From assembly GCA_024752435.1 (NCBI GenBank), contig CP103029.1, positions 1 through 64,000 on the forward strand: a stretch of 64,000 nt of DNA, read 5' to 3'. Positions 46,337 to 58,689 of this stretch are shown one piece after another. The notes under the pieces were generated by a model, which ran no database searches, was not told the DNA's origin, and worked only from the letters and a program-made list of their open reading frames with translations. Position 1 is the first letter of the stretch; each line of letters starts with the position of its first letter. A program made the position numbers and the translations under genes. This stretch comes from Allantophomopsis cytisporea. Lineage: Eukaryota; Ascomycota; Leotiomycetes; Phacidiales; Phacidiaceae.

Positions 46337-48097
46337 ATGCCCAAGGTCGCTAAAGGAAAGAGAAAGCGAGCATATCGACCGAAGACCAAGTCGGGGTGCA
46401 TCACTTGTAAGAGTAAGATGCAAAATGCCAATCAGAGACCATTATCTGACTGGGTACATAGTCCGACGAGTGAAATGCGATGAGGCACGGCCAGCTTGTC
46501 TCAGATGCACATCAACAGGTCGCGCCTGCGACGGTTATTGTGATGACCAACCTCCGCCATCGACACATTCAAACATAGCCCCTGTCATAGCAGGTCCATC
46601 CATTGGCATCCACGGCTCCCCTCAATCAAATCGATCCTTTGCATTCTTTGTGCAGCGGAGCTGCCCACAACTAGCCGGCTTTCTCGGGTCTGAGTTCTGG
46701 GAAAGACTCGTTCTTCAAGCTGCGTATCATGAGTCTGTCGTACGCCATGCTATCGTTGCCATAGGCTCACTCCATGAGATCTTTGAGCATAAGACAGCAA
46801 TAGTAGATACTAACATAAATTTTGCGTTGGAGCAGTACAATCTTTCAATGAGAGATCTGCTATTTCCTTTGTGTCAAACCGGGGAGCGAGACGTCGATGT
46901 CTGCCTTATTTCATGTATTTTATTTGCTTGCTTCGAGGTACATCCCATCTTATACACATCTTCATGTCATGCTGCTATTCAATCATAGATGCTGATTCGT
47001 CTTAGAATATGCAAGGGCGCCATGCCTCAGCAACGTCCCATATCCAAAGTGGCGCAAAGCTATTATGTGAAACTGTTTATGATCAGCGAAATGGAATGCT
47101 CAACACCAAATACTTGGATCAAAAAGTCGTGCAAGTACCTACGTTTCACTGGAAGTTCTTACTAGAATCTTTGCGAGGCTCGATTCACAAGTTACAATGG
47201 TAAGAAGATTTATCTCTGCCTTCCCGGGTTCTGCACTTCAAGATTTCAACGACGTGGCTGATGCATCTAGGACAGATGATTGGAGGCTACAAGTTCAAAC
47301 TCTATGATAGCTATTTCTCTGGAACAACGGACGATGACATTCCTTTATCGTTCAAAAGTATCGAGGAGGCCAAGAACATCTTTGAATATGGCTGTTGCCT
47401 ATTCACAAGAAGTCACCCCACCAAGGAATCATGTGACCCTGTGCAGTTTCCTGCTGCTGTTGCGGCCCACATCGATCAATTTGCAACTATAATGTCGACA
47501 TTCTCAATCGCACTACAGAGATTCATAGGAACAAGGAGCCCATATTTTACTCCGAAGGAAGATATTGCCATGGCTGTGCTACAACTCCATGTGCTGAGTA
47601 CTCATGTCTCAATGTATCTCCAGCATTCAGCTCCGAATGATTGGCCACTCTGGGACACATGTTTGCCGCAGATGAAAGAAATGGTTGTACTTGGTGAGAA
47701 GATTGTCTCGTATGCCTCAACTGGCAATAATCACAGCGGACAAACCACTTCCTTCTGTTTAGATAAGGGATTTGTTATCCCTCTTTACAGTGTTGCTAGT
47801 CAATGTCAAGACCCTGTGCTTCGTCGAAAAGCGATTAATCTTCTTCGTTCTATATCGCGTCAAGAGGGTCTTTGGAGTAGCTTGCTAGTTGCAAAAGCTG
47901 CCGAGAGGATTGTGGAAATCGAAGAGAGCATATTAGGAGGAAGAAAAGCTTCTATTGATGGCTCGAATTTGGCGAGATCGTCAACCGTTCAACCATTCCT
48001 TGTACTAGATGAAAGAGGAGGTCGGCTGCAGTATAGTCGGCAAGGACTAGAAGCTGATGCTCAGACTAACGTGGTCGAGGAGATATTTAGCTGGTAA
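46337..48097 (+). pseudogene. Zn2Cys6 transcription factor with a one-base frameshift
   Basis: Exons 46337-46412, 46462-46937, 47006-47199 and 47276-48097 fit a Zn2Cys6 regulator. The finger is C21, C24, C31, C38, C41, C48, split by intron 1 after CITCK; a C-terminal fungal regulatory region follows. Within exon 3 the family-like text changes frame near 47095-47100: before it the frame reads ...YDQRNGML, after it ...QHQILGSKSRAST and YVSLEVLTRIFARLDSQVTM. The second frame also puts the GTAAGA donor at 47200 in phase with MIGGYKFKLY of exon 4, while the first frame reaches a stop at 47201. One missing base (or a sequencing deletion) explains all of this. The factor is either newly broken or mis-assembled. 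It lies upstream of no obvious partner; the nearest genes are the SDR and the secreted hydrolase. Confidence 0.78.
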
Positions 48098-49730
48098 GGT
48101 ACGGCTCTTCTTGGTATGTCTAGCTAGGAAGTATGGGACTTTCACTGTACCTCCTCATCTCTCCATATGACTGAGGCTTACTTTGACCTCATAAGTACAC
48201 TCTGGTCTCTCATGTTGCCAATCCTTGTAAGCTAAACGTCATTATCAGCGGAGGGAGCTTCTCTCGGCTGAATAAATCAGCACCACTACTAGCCGAAATA
48301 TTATCCGAAAGAAACCCATTCACTATTCCAAATATTGGTTACATCTCGACGAGCGTTCCATATATTACTATTCAAAGCTATATTGCTGTCTCTGTAATTC
48401 CAGCAAGCAAACTTTATGCTCAATCCTTAAGTATGAATAACTCTGGTAGTTTTGCGTATCAAGAGCCCTCTGAGTGGCCATAAGGTGCAGATTCACAAGG
48501 TTGATATTTACAAGGGACAACGTTTTAATTTATTTTGAGCATTTACCAAGTAATCGGGAGAACTCCCTGTCTGTTGACCGGTCAGGCAGAGGAAAGCGCG
48601 AGTGCGTGAGGTTATTATTCCTTGGCGGGCCTTTTGCAACGATATTTTCGGCAGCTTCCTTTGACTTTTCGCCATACTTGATCGACCTCCCACATCTGAT
48701 ATACTAAAATCCGAACCAATCAACCACCTGTTTATTAATATTTGCAGTGACGGGGAATCTGACACTGGATTGAGAGGTTAAGATGTGTCTTTGATTAGAG
48801 CAGTAAGGATGGGCCGTAGTTCCAAAAGCTATATTGACACGGCTCGTAAGGACCCTGTTTGATAATGTAACTTGGGCAAAAATAAGTCGAGATGGGTCAT
48901 TCGGATTATATGCATTCATTGGTCCCCGCATGATAGAGCATGCTGAAGTTATTGTGGCTCGCTAATCCTGATTTGTCGGTTCGTAGGGACCCTGTCATTT
49001 TTGCGGCTCTTGACGAGTATCCATGCTTGTACGTTGCGCTGATAGCCATTCATGACGACGCATACTGAAATATTTGATGCGTCACACTGGTTGATACTAC
49101 GTTTGCAAGACTAATACGAGTTATTGACCTCGTAAGACATTTATTTGTGCTAGATATAGCGAAACTTGATAATAAGAAACCCCTTTTGCAGAGTTCATAT
49201 GCTTGTATCCTGGTGATTCTCTTCAAGAGTACAACATTCGTGTAAGTAGACTGGCATCTCATTTTCTTATAACCATGTATACAGCCAATAGTCTAGGAAT
49301 CAAGTTTTATTGTAATGATATTGTTCGGGGATTCTATGTGGTGAGAAGAGATTACAATCAAAATACTCGTATCCGTTTCTCATCCTCAAGTCACCGGAAG
49401 GCACAGCAGATGCAGGTCGCCTGTTTTGAGTTCGTCGCAAGACCAATTAGTTTCCTTCATTCGACAGTTGAGCCTAATTAGCACTGGTAATCTGCAAAAT
49501 ATAACTCTACATTCTCCACACAAGTCCAATTTTATTACTTTTATATGCCCGCTTTCATCAAGCGCAGCAGGTACTACTGAGTATCATCTGTGTATAGGAG
49601 CTAGTATAACTATCACCTGGCTTGATTACCTAGTGTCATTGAAACTTCGCAACATTAAGTATATATGCCTATGTTATTCCGTTCTCTTTAAATCGTCATT
49701 TTAACCTCACCTTCTTTTCCACTTACCTCA
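48098..49730. other. Gene-free interval
   Basis: The interval holds the 3' flank of the broken regulator and the promoter of the secreted hydrolase. ORFs of 75-92 codons lack motifs. No repeat stands out. Confidence 0.45.
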
Positions 49731-51551
49731 ATGGAAATGCTATCTCTCCTCGCCCTATTGGGCGTTTTCAGTCTTGCAATAGCAAACTCTTCTCAGAATT
49801 GTACTTTTAGTGAGATATCTCCGTCCACGCCGCTCATTTGGTGTCCTTGCAATACCGGATTTTATTGCGCCAAGCTTGATGTTGATTCGCTCTTCCCTAT
49901 AGTTTTGTCCTGCGTACTGACCCAGTTCTCTAGGTACCGCTTGATTACCAGAACCCTGTTCTTGGTCGAGCTTCGATTCCCATTGTCAAACTTCCCGCCA
50001 AAGTCAATTCTTCTGATGGACCTTATCAAGGCATGATGCTTTTAAATCCTGGTGGACCTGGAGCTTCAGGTTTGAGCGAAGCTTTAAACAATGCGACTAC
50101 CATCCAAGCCGTAGCAGGGACGAATTGGGATATCGTCGGATTTGATCCAAGAGGCATGTGGCTCAGCGAGCCTGTAGCTAACTGCTCAGCCAACCCCATT
50201 TCAGATCAGAATACCACGTTAAGGTTCAGATCGGTCCCGAGAGTCTCCGAAGAGTTCTACGAAAGCTTTATCAAATTTGGTAAGGAACTCGGTGAGCGAT
50301 GTGAGAAGACCATAGGAGGAGAAAGGGATGCTGGCCCTCATATGTCTACCGCAATCACTGCAAGGGACATGCTCAGCATTGTCAGTGCATTTGCCCAAAC
50401 AGAAGATGGTAAAAGAGCCTCTAAACCCAGCCATCTTTTGAATTACTATGGAATCAGTTATGGCACATTTCTAGGGCAAACCTTTGCCTCCATGTTTCCT
50501 GACAGAGTGGGCAATGTGGTTTTAGATGGTGTCGTGAGTACCGAGAGCTACTTGACAGACTACACTTCCGCAAGTGTCTACCACCTTGACGGAGTCATCG
50601 CTTCCTTCTTCATATACTGCCACGAGGCTGGACTGTCGGAATGTTCGTACTATACTGGATCTACCCCAAAAGACATCTACAAACGTGTAAACCAGTCATT
50701 CATAAACCTTGATTCTCAGAAAGCGGAGACTGAAAATTGGTCGAATGCTACAGATCTCGAAGCACCGTTACCCACATTAAAAGTCGCACTCTTGAGCGCA
50801 GCAGATTTGCCATTTTCATATTTCGGCTTGTTGCCCAAAATCTTTCTGGGCCTGGAAAGCGCCATTTTGACACAGAACATCAGCTCGTGGACACAGCAAC
50901 TCATAACAGTATTTGGTGAGCCCACTCCGGCTGACAATAAAAACTCAGAATGGAGCCTCGGTGTTCTATGCTCTGACCAGAACAATACGTTGTACAACAA
51001 GACTCTACAAGATTTAAGACCTCAGATTAAAGAGCTTGAAAACCAAAGTATTATCGGGGAACTCTGGATCAAGACAGTGCTTGGATGTACCGGGTGGCCA
51101 ATCAAATCTACTGAAATATTCACTGGGCCATTTGGTGGCAACACAACAACACCAATACTCTTTGTCAGCAATACTTACGACCCGATAACGCCTATTGAAA
51201 AGTAAGTAACTGTCCCTCTTTCAACAGATGTTGGAGCTGACTACAGGAAATAGCGTTATATCGTCAGTGCTGAGGTATGAAAATGCCCAAGTGCTTACTA
51301 TTGATGGCATGGGCGTGAGTGCATTATTTCCGCCCAAAAACGAATTGAAATTGCTAACCATTTCAAAGCACACTAGTAGCGCTACACAGAACAACTGCGG
51401 ATATACAAAGATAAGAGCCTACTTTCAAAGTACCAAGTTGCCAGGCAATGACTCTTTTTGTCCGCTTGAGAAAGGCCCCTTTAGTATTGTCTTGAATGGA
51501 ACTTTAAAGGAAAACATAAAACAAGCTGGTTTGTCAGACCTTGATTGTTAG
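49731..51551 (+). CDS. Secreted serine hydrolase, TAP-like (alpha/beta hydrolase, aminopeptidase family)
   Basis: Four exons (49731-49880, 49934-51201, 51275-51314, 51369-51551) keep frame and give 546 aa. Residues 1-20 form a signal peptide. NPGGPGASG (88-96) supplies the oxyanion region, S225 is the nucleophile in YYGISYGTF, D466 lies in SNTYDPITP, and H487 lies in GMG|HTS. That His appears only when intron 3 (51315-51368) is removed. Many N-x-S/T sites fit secretion. The family is the TAP/SlpD-like peptidases that release short peptides or amino acids. The intron 2 acceptor (51274) is the least certain: it gives PIEKYENAQVL, with a few residues fewer than expected. The donor of intron 1 (GTTGAT) is also weak. 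Confidence 0.83.
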
Positions 51552-52999
51552 ACAGGAAAAAGTTGCAGTTAGATTATTTAAAAAATTGCAAAGGTTCATG
51601 GTTGATGGTTGCTCTTGATCTATTTTACAACGGCGATCAGAGAAGGTATCGCTAGGTGAAAGTCATATTGAATCTCGGGACGGGGAAGGATATGTACTCG
51701 AGCAGATCTTATGGGTCTTGACGAGCATAATCTCTCTCTTATGGAGTTATTTTCCCGTCTCCTTTCTCTGGCCACAGTAGCTCCTCCGGCTTCCGCTCAA
51801 AGATATCGGCGTCATGGCGTTGTAGAGGCGATCATAAATTTCGACGCTGGGGCACCATTTCCAAATCTCAACGCGATTAATGACAGGCGAAAGCGCATCC
51901 GCATCTCCTTTCTCAGATACCTTTCGAGCACCTCGTAATATCGAATGTATATCTACCTATACACAGTTCCAAAGACAGGTCAATGTTATAACCACGAGAG
52001 CCATGCCACGTCTAATCCATCATACATATATACCGAGGATACCACAGCAGGCGAGCAATTCGATATACAACATTACGGAGAGCTTCGACTTAGATTGGGA
52101 CGTTACAAAAAATGTTTTGAGCTTCTTGATGCGCGTTGATGTGACTGAGAGCTGAAAAGACAACGAAATGACATCGTGTAGCGTTTCAGTCCAGAGTGTG
52201 ATCCACGAATGGGTGCAGCCAACAACCGCTTGGTCAAGATTGCTCGCTAGGATGCGGTGACTACAGACTCTAGTGATTCGTACTTGATCGGAGGCACAAT
52301 CACAAGGATCAGTAATAACTACAGTATTGGGTGTAACATTGGGTTTGATAAAGTACAGTGTTAATGAACTGAGAAAGAGAGTGCTTTCTCGCTACCTCCC
52401 GATCATGGTCGAGGATACAATTCTACCAGCAAGTAACAATGATCTATTTTCCGCTCGATAGTTCGCATTGTATTCGAAACGATTCTTCTGTGATTGATTA
52501 ATTTAGTCATACCCCGGATCCAGACTAAGTTTTCTGTTCTGTTTCAGACCGTATGCTATTTATTACGACCCACCCTTTCAAATAAGGATTTCCCCACACA
52601 AAAGCTGGACGGAAGCATATTTCCAGTACGGAAGAAGGGCAAACTTTCCTAATGGAGCGATGTGAAGAAAATATACTAAGGCTTAGACTGACACGAGGAA
52701 AGATTTCGCATTCGTTCACCAGGAAAGCCCCGAGAAAAATATTCGACTTATCACAAAATGGAAGAGTTTCCTCCGCCATGAGTTTGATGTAAACAGTGTC
52801 GTTCGTTCACATCCCGATGCTCAGAGTTCTTAGAGATATTTTGACATGATTATCATCGTCAAGAGTGAGGTATATATGTCATCGTCAGCTTCCCCACTCC
52901 TTCACCACCGCCGACAGAAGCCTGTTATTCCAACACTGTAGCAGAAATTCCAGCTCATCAACTTTTTAACCAACAAAAATATCTCACTCACCAATTAAG
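51552..52999. other. Gene-free interval
   Basis: ORFs of 64-91 codons at 51711-52155 and a minus-strand 84-codon ORF at 52525-52779 show no family. The right end is the GH45-like gene's promoter, with a tatatatg TATA-like run near 52870. Confidence 0.4.
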
Positions 53000-53758
53000 A
53001 TGCATTTCCGGAACTTCCTTCTGCTTTGCTCTTTCATAGGGCTCATCACCGCCCGAAACATCACCCAAGACACGACCTCAGGTTACGTGCTGCCGAGTTC
53101 CGGTACGGCGTCAACAACACAATTCTATATTGGACCCGAGCTTGCCTCGGGGACCGGCTGCGGTGTGACAGCGCTACCAAGCGATTCAAGTGCCTCTGGA
53201 GCGCAGGGTGGCGGCCCTGGGTATCTTTACGCCGCTATCAACCAGCTAGCATTTGGGGCAAACCCTTCCGTGTCCGGAGGTGGAGGACCCGGGGGTGCGT
53301 GTGGGATTTGCTATTCCATTACGCCGATGAGTGGCGGAAGCGAGTTGACTGCGCAGACATTGACGTTTATGATTGTTGATGAGTGTCCGGCTAGTGTTAG
53401 CTTGAGCGGAGGGAGTCATTGTGATACTTGCACTACATCTGAGGTATGTTAATTGCTCCTCGTGATCTTATATCTAGCGTGATGGCTGATGTGCCAGAAA
53501 AATGACATGGGCCAAACATGGCATTTCGACATCGCTGTCGACGCTATGAGTACAGATCAGTATAATACTTTCTTCAAGGGTGTTACGGATGGTAGTAATT
53601 GGGAGGAGACAAGCTTTACAAAGGTCAGTTGTGACAGTGCTGTCAACCCTGTGCCATCTCTTGCTAGCTGGGGATGTATCTCGGGCTGTGAAAATGAGGC
53701 GGTTGGGGATGGTGTTTGTGCTTCTACGGGATTCAGTAGAATGGCTTTCGCTGCTTAA
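53000..53758 (+). CDS. Secreted double-psi beta-barrel protein, GH45/expansin-like
   Basis: Two exons (53000-53443, 53498-53758; a 54-bp intron) give 234 aa. The signal peptide is about 1-18 (FLLLCSFIGLITA). The barrel has GTGCGVTALP, GPGGACGICYSITP, FMIVDECPASV, CDTC and WHFDIAVDAM, with Cys spacing typical of GH45-like/barwin-type folds. The classic GH45 YWDCCK signature is absent, so hydrolytic activity is not certain; an expansin-like wall-loosening or effector role is possible. It acts outside the cell on plant or fungal wall glucan. The GH5 endoglucanase at the right edge is functionally related. Confidence 0.82.
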
Positions 53759-54881
53759 GCAGACGAATCTCGAGAAGTCGGGGGGAAATCGAGGAATTAT
53801 GTGAACATGAGACTTTGAGTCGAGCAATTTATGTTCTACCTGTATCTTTATTGTATAGAGAAAGTTCGGGGTGAAATGAGGAACTGGGCAGGATCCATAC
53901 GCAGCTGCAAAAACATAAATCAACTTATCCTATGTTATAAGTTTGGGCTACTATTGATGACAAAGATATCTGATAGAAACTTGGGGATGAAGCAATTCGT
54001 GCTTGACTATTAGCATGCTTCTATGCCAAAAAATGTAGATTTTCCGGGCAGCCTTCCCCAACTGAGCTTAAAGTATTATTTATTGATCTTCTGGTAGTCG
54101 AATCTGGTCTAAGGTGACTAAAGAGAGGTAACATGGGAGGCAGAAAACTCATCGTTTTATTGAATTTCGGGTACTAGCCGCACATGGTGCAGGCCACCGG
54201 AGGGTCCCTAGGAAAGTGTCTTTTCTTCATGGCATTACTACTAGATAGTGGGTTGGGATGGAGCATAGTTAGAAGAAACCGGAGACCAGCTCCGTCAAAT
54301 GTATCCGGTAACGATATATTTATCATGATGGATAAATACAAACTAACCATTGCTCTGACAATGTCAATTTAGCCACATCGCCGATACAAATACTGTAACT
54401 TGATCTGAAATAATGTTTAAACCAAAACCATATAAGAAAAGAGGGAAATGCATCAATTCTTAATTTGCTTCGTTAAACTTTTTCTCGGCGTCGTCGCAGT
54501 GACCTCTATTGATATTCCCACAACCGTGCCAATCTCAATCATCAGTCTTGATGTTCAGGCCAACACCTCTCAAGCGGTGCTAATCTTGAGGTCACTAGCA
54601 GCGCTGTCGATAAATTTTATTGATCCGACTTTTTGGAACGAGTTCCGCATTAGGACGATTTGGTTTAGCTCATCTAACCTTTCTGATCCAAAATACAGCA
54701 CTCCGGGCCATTCTCTTCTCATTTTCCCATTCTAGATGGTCCCTTTCAATCAAAAGTAACTCTTCCCCATGAGCAAGCACCTCCACTGTGTCTGTATCTG
54801 TCCCGTAAACTTCAATACAGATGGACAATATTTTATGCTGTTGAGATTTGACACACAATCTACTCTTCTTAACTAATGCTA
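53759..54881. other. Gene-free interval with one small secreted-type ORF
   Basis: A 95-codon plus-strand ORF at 54448-54735 begins with a hydrophobic stretch (FLICFVKLFLGVVAVTS) like a signal peptide, but has no cysteine pattern or known family, so it is not called a gene. Nothing else is recognisable. Confidence 0.4.
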
Positions 54882-56393
54882 TCATTGCAAAGACGACAGG
54901 ATATCGTTCTGCTCAGATCCTGGCCAGAACTGCTCAATTGGTCTCATCATCACAGTAGTCACCATCCAGAATTCTGTGACAGCTTCGAGAGCAACTTTCC
55001 AACAGCCGGTATAATCATCACCATCATGATCATCCGAACCACCAGCTGAAGAACCATATAGATGGTCAACAAACCATATGTACGGCACCCCCCTAACTTT
55101 CGATTTTCCAGCAAAGAATTTCTTCTGCGGCGGTTCCGATTTATGTCCTGGTAAGCCGGACCGCGGTTCGGATGGCGAGAGGACCGAGGTGATGGAAGCT
55201 TGGTCCGCATATAGGACTCCAAAGGGGTATACATTTGAATTGAAGAATCCAAGCCTCTGCGCAGGACCAAGTTCGGGTAGTCTACTACGTGCCAGTCTGT
55301 AATGTCAACAGCTATTCTGATAGGTGAACTTTCAAGAAACTCACTTTCTGACGTCTTCGATACTAGCCTCTTCCAGCTCTTTATTTTCCACCCAAGTGAT
55401 ACGGAACTTCTCAAGCACATTATCAGGATCCCCACCTTGATCAGCTTCAAACTTCCAGTCCTCTACTATCGCCTCTAAAGCCATAACCTTATATTTTTCC
55501 CACGCCTCATCATCACCATACCAAGTTCTATATCCCACAAATCCCGTTGTGCCATCAGTCTTCTCTTGACATCCTCCAAAACTACACCCAGCCGCATCAA
55601 GCACCATTCTTACAAAATCAGCTTTTGGTCGCGGTTTACTGTTCTGCTCAACCTGCCGTTCGTACTGCTCCTTCGCTAGCTGTTTAAATAGCTCTGTCTG
55701 ATCCCTCACTTCATTTTCCTTCAACCACTCCTCTCTCTCCTGGGCACTCATGGCCAGGTAAGCCTTTGTCTCCGCCTCACTAACACCGACAGTTACCTCA
55801 TCATTACACGCAAAAAACTCGCCCATCATAATACGATCCGCAACGGTCACTTGCTTCTTCCGATCGCTCAACAGCACAGGCTCAGCTTCATACTGGGCAA
55901 TCGTCCTCTCATATTCCTCCTTCGCGCTCTCAGGCACTTTCTCAACGGTCTCCGCTGCCGCAATATCAGGTGCAAGTTTCTCTCGCAAGGCCACGAAGTC
56001 CGCGATCTGCGCCTGTGTGTCTTCCACATCCTCAGCCGTGATGGGTGGGAAACGAGCAGCTGTGTGGTATATTTCACGCTGTGGCCATGTCATGGTGGAG
56101 TACAGGACAGCCTCGTCATTGGATGGGCAGCGAATCCTGGTTCCGGATTTGTCGAAGAGAGGGTGGATTGGGATGGACAGGTCTTCGAAGGTAAAGATGG
56201 GTATCATGTCGGGGGAGTACTTCATACCCCAAGTTTTTGTAGGCATGTTGGGGGGGGGTGTAAATTCTGGGTAGGTGATAGGCATCTTGGTGACCCAGGG
56301 GAGAGTGCCTGGTCTTATAATTTGTGAGATGAGAATAGCGCTTAGGAGGATTAGGACTGGGGGAAGCCAAGTTTGGCGGGGGAGTATGCTCAT
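54882..56393 (-). CDS. Membrane-anchored protein of unknown function
   Basis: Two exons (56393-55345, 55296-54882; a 48-bp intron with acceptor TTACAG) give 487 aa. The start is the ATG at 56393; codons before it begin with TTG. One hydrophobic segment (about 8-27, WLPPVLILLSAILISQI) makes a signal anchor. Next comes a Pro-rich stretch, then a long Glu/Lys/Gln-rich, probably helical part (about 120-260), a FACNDE and CSFGGC pair, and a region WYGDDEAWEKYKVMALEAI. The C-terminal exon is tryptophan-containing and ends with an acidic DDHDGDD patch. I do not recognise the family; it looks like a fungus-specific Golgi/ER or cell-surface protein. Confidence 0.72.
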
Positions 56394-57116
56394 GCTCTTT
56401 GTGTGAGGACCAATTCGGGATCGAGAAGTTTCATATGCCAATAATTTATTTGAGTGGCTAATTGTGACTTGAGGATCAATCTGTTGACGTTAAGACGGCC
56501 GCAGGCTACCGTATCAGCGTTTGCTAGCTGATTTAGCGTGCAACCATAAATTTAAGGTTGTACCATAGCCATTTTATTTCTGAAATTCCGGTGCAGTTGA
56601 TAAAATATATCATAGATTAGAGTTATAGTTACAAGACATTCTTTTGCTCTCATCTTGACAGACAAACCGGTTTCGAAGACTAGACTTTTGTTTTAATAGC
56701 CGAAATTCCATCTTTATCACCTTGCTGTTATTCGTTGAGCCCATTTTGTACAATAAGACAAACTCATTAATAATCATAACTCTACCATACCGATGTTGAA
56801 AAGGTCTAAATAGATACTACCAAACTATTGGGAAAGAAACTCAGAGTAAAACAACTCAAGTCAGGTGCTGGTGCAGCTTGTAATGATGCTTCTGTGAAGC
56901 GTTGAGAGTTTAGAAGCCTCTTGCTCAGCAGGAGACTATGAAGTCGTTGAGTAGATGCCTAGAGTCTCCCATATCTATGGAACTTTCGAAAAAGGAGAAA
57001 CTCTTATATATTAAACTGAAAGGCTTATATTTAGCATATATCTTAACAACAAAAGAAAATTTAAAATCGAAAACCAGGGTATAATCGTATCGGGGTATCA
57101 TCGTATCAGCCATCAC
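56394..57116. other. Gene-free interval
   Basis: The interval lies between two minus-strand genes: promoter of the membrane-anchored protein and 3' flank of the DPBB gene. A 63-codon ORF at 56925-57116 is AT-rich and looks spurious. Confidence 0.45.
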
Positions 57117-57958
57117 CTAATTCAACCAAGCCCAACTTCCAGTAACCCTTCCCAGACTCTCATCAGCTAGTTGATCAAACATCCCCGGACTTAAATCCAG
57201 GTCATCTGCCGCACAACCCACACATCTATCCACGACCGTAACATCCACACTAGCATTCTTCCCCTTAGAACTATCATATCTCGTGATTCGGATCTTCTTA
57301 TTACACAGAGGATTATCATTCGGATTAGCAGACGTGCTCGCCGCATCAAAGATGATATGCGAAACGGCGCAGATAGAGTCCGAAGAAGAGGACGTGATGC
57401 CACAAGCGCCGAGGCCAGGGGAGTAGTATGTCAGGTCGCCGGTGAAAGTGGCTGTATTTCCAGGGAGCGGCAACGCCTTATGAGTCCTATATTATGCACC
57501 AATGGTATCAGCCCGAGTTCTACCGACCTCACAAATCAAACCAAATGGATGCAAATAATATAGGGTGTCTAAAGAAGGGGGACGCACGAATGCTTCTTAC
57601 TCAGCCCAATCGCCAGGCCCAAGATCAGTGCCAACAGCGCCAGAAACAGTCCCAGTGCAATCAGCAGCACCGTCCTCCTGCTCCGGCCGAAATACCGCTT
57701 ATTCGGCGGCATGAACCCATCGAACCTCTGCACCAAACTCGGCTTCGCTGCCGTCGTTGCCGCCGCGCCGGCGGAGAATCCAGTGCCTCCCGCTTTTGGA
57801 GCAGCGGTGGGAGCGTAGTACTCCGAGTTAGCATTTGACGTCTCGACCTTGTCGGCATTCGCAGAGCCAAAGAGTTTGTGTTTTGCAAAGAATCCGAGTT
57901 TGGAGGAGGGTGGGTGCGCGGAGGTCTCCCAGTCTGGGAGCTGGGTGTTTGCGTTCAT
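57117..57958 (-). CDS. Type II membrane-anchored DPBB (RlpA/expansin-like) protein
   Basis: Two exons (57958-57588, 57486-57117; a 101-bp intron) give 246 aa. Residues 1-95 are a cytosolic tail rich in Ala, Gly and Pro, followed by RRTVLLIALGLFLALLALIL as a single membrane helix, then a short linker (KKHSTHKALPLPGN). The double-psi barrel follows: TYYSPGLGACGI, CAVSHIIFDAA, CNKKIRI, VTVVDRCVGCAADDLDLSPG and GSWAWLN. In this family the barrel faces outside the plasma membrane and is thought to touch the cell wall. Enzyme activity is not established. The donor GTGCGT and the long intron are acceptable for the species. Confidence 0.83.
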
Positions 57959-58689
57959 TGTGCGCTGTTTGGCTTACGGTTCGGTTTGCTGTTGAGCGTT
58001 TGATTTATCTTGACAGAGACAATAGTATACAACCCCAAAGAACGGGAGTGTAGTGAGGAAAGTAGGATGAGAAGTAATTGAAAGATCTGAGCATCACAAC
58101 CTCAGCAGGTTTTTGTTGCGTTTGCGCCGTATGGGATGAGATGGGTGGCACGGTGGGGACTGTTAGTGGCGCCAGCACCCCGGCTGGGGTTTAGGGGTGC
58201 GACATGGGGACAAGCTTAATTTTAGAGACGCGCAGCCAGGCGAGCGATGACGATGCGGTGAGATCTCGTACCTGAACTTGAGATCTCGATATTCATTGAG
58301 ACTTCATTGCTCATAGTTTAGCATTGAGTATCACCCGTACTCATCAACACAGGAAAGTTCCAATATGATACTGGGCAATTTACGACTTGTCAAAGAGTGA
58401 GATTTTACGATAACAGAAGGGGTCAGGCAATTGGGTTGGTTCAAATGAGCGCAAGAATTGAAGATAAGCGCGCGCATAGAACAGATCTTGTACTCTTAAC
58501 AGCGCCCCATTCCATTGAATCGTACTGTGGTATCTCAAACAACCCAATTCTCGAACCCCACTATGCAAGATTCCAAACTCCAAAAAGTATCCCAAAAGCA
58601 TACTCAGAACGCCCATTCAAGACCGCACTTTTCCAGCTTCACCAACTGATATAAGCATACTAGCCTGTTAAATTCCACTTACGACTCCC
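57959..58689. other. Gene-free interval
   Basis: The interval holds the promoter and 5' UTR of the DPBB gene and the 3' flank of the Ser/Thr-rich gene, both minus strand. Two overlapping ORFs of 78-85 codons at 58380-58654 are antisense to each other and lack motifs. Confidence 0.45.

Noticed and set aside
53474..53923. 149-codon ORF antisense to the GH45-like gene
   Set aside because: It is the complementary-strand shadow of the second exon and 3' UTR.
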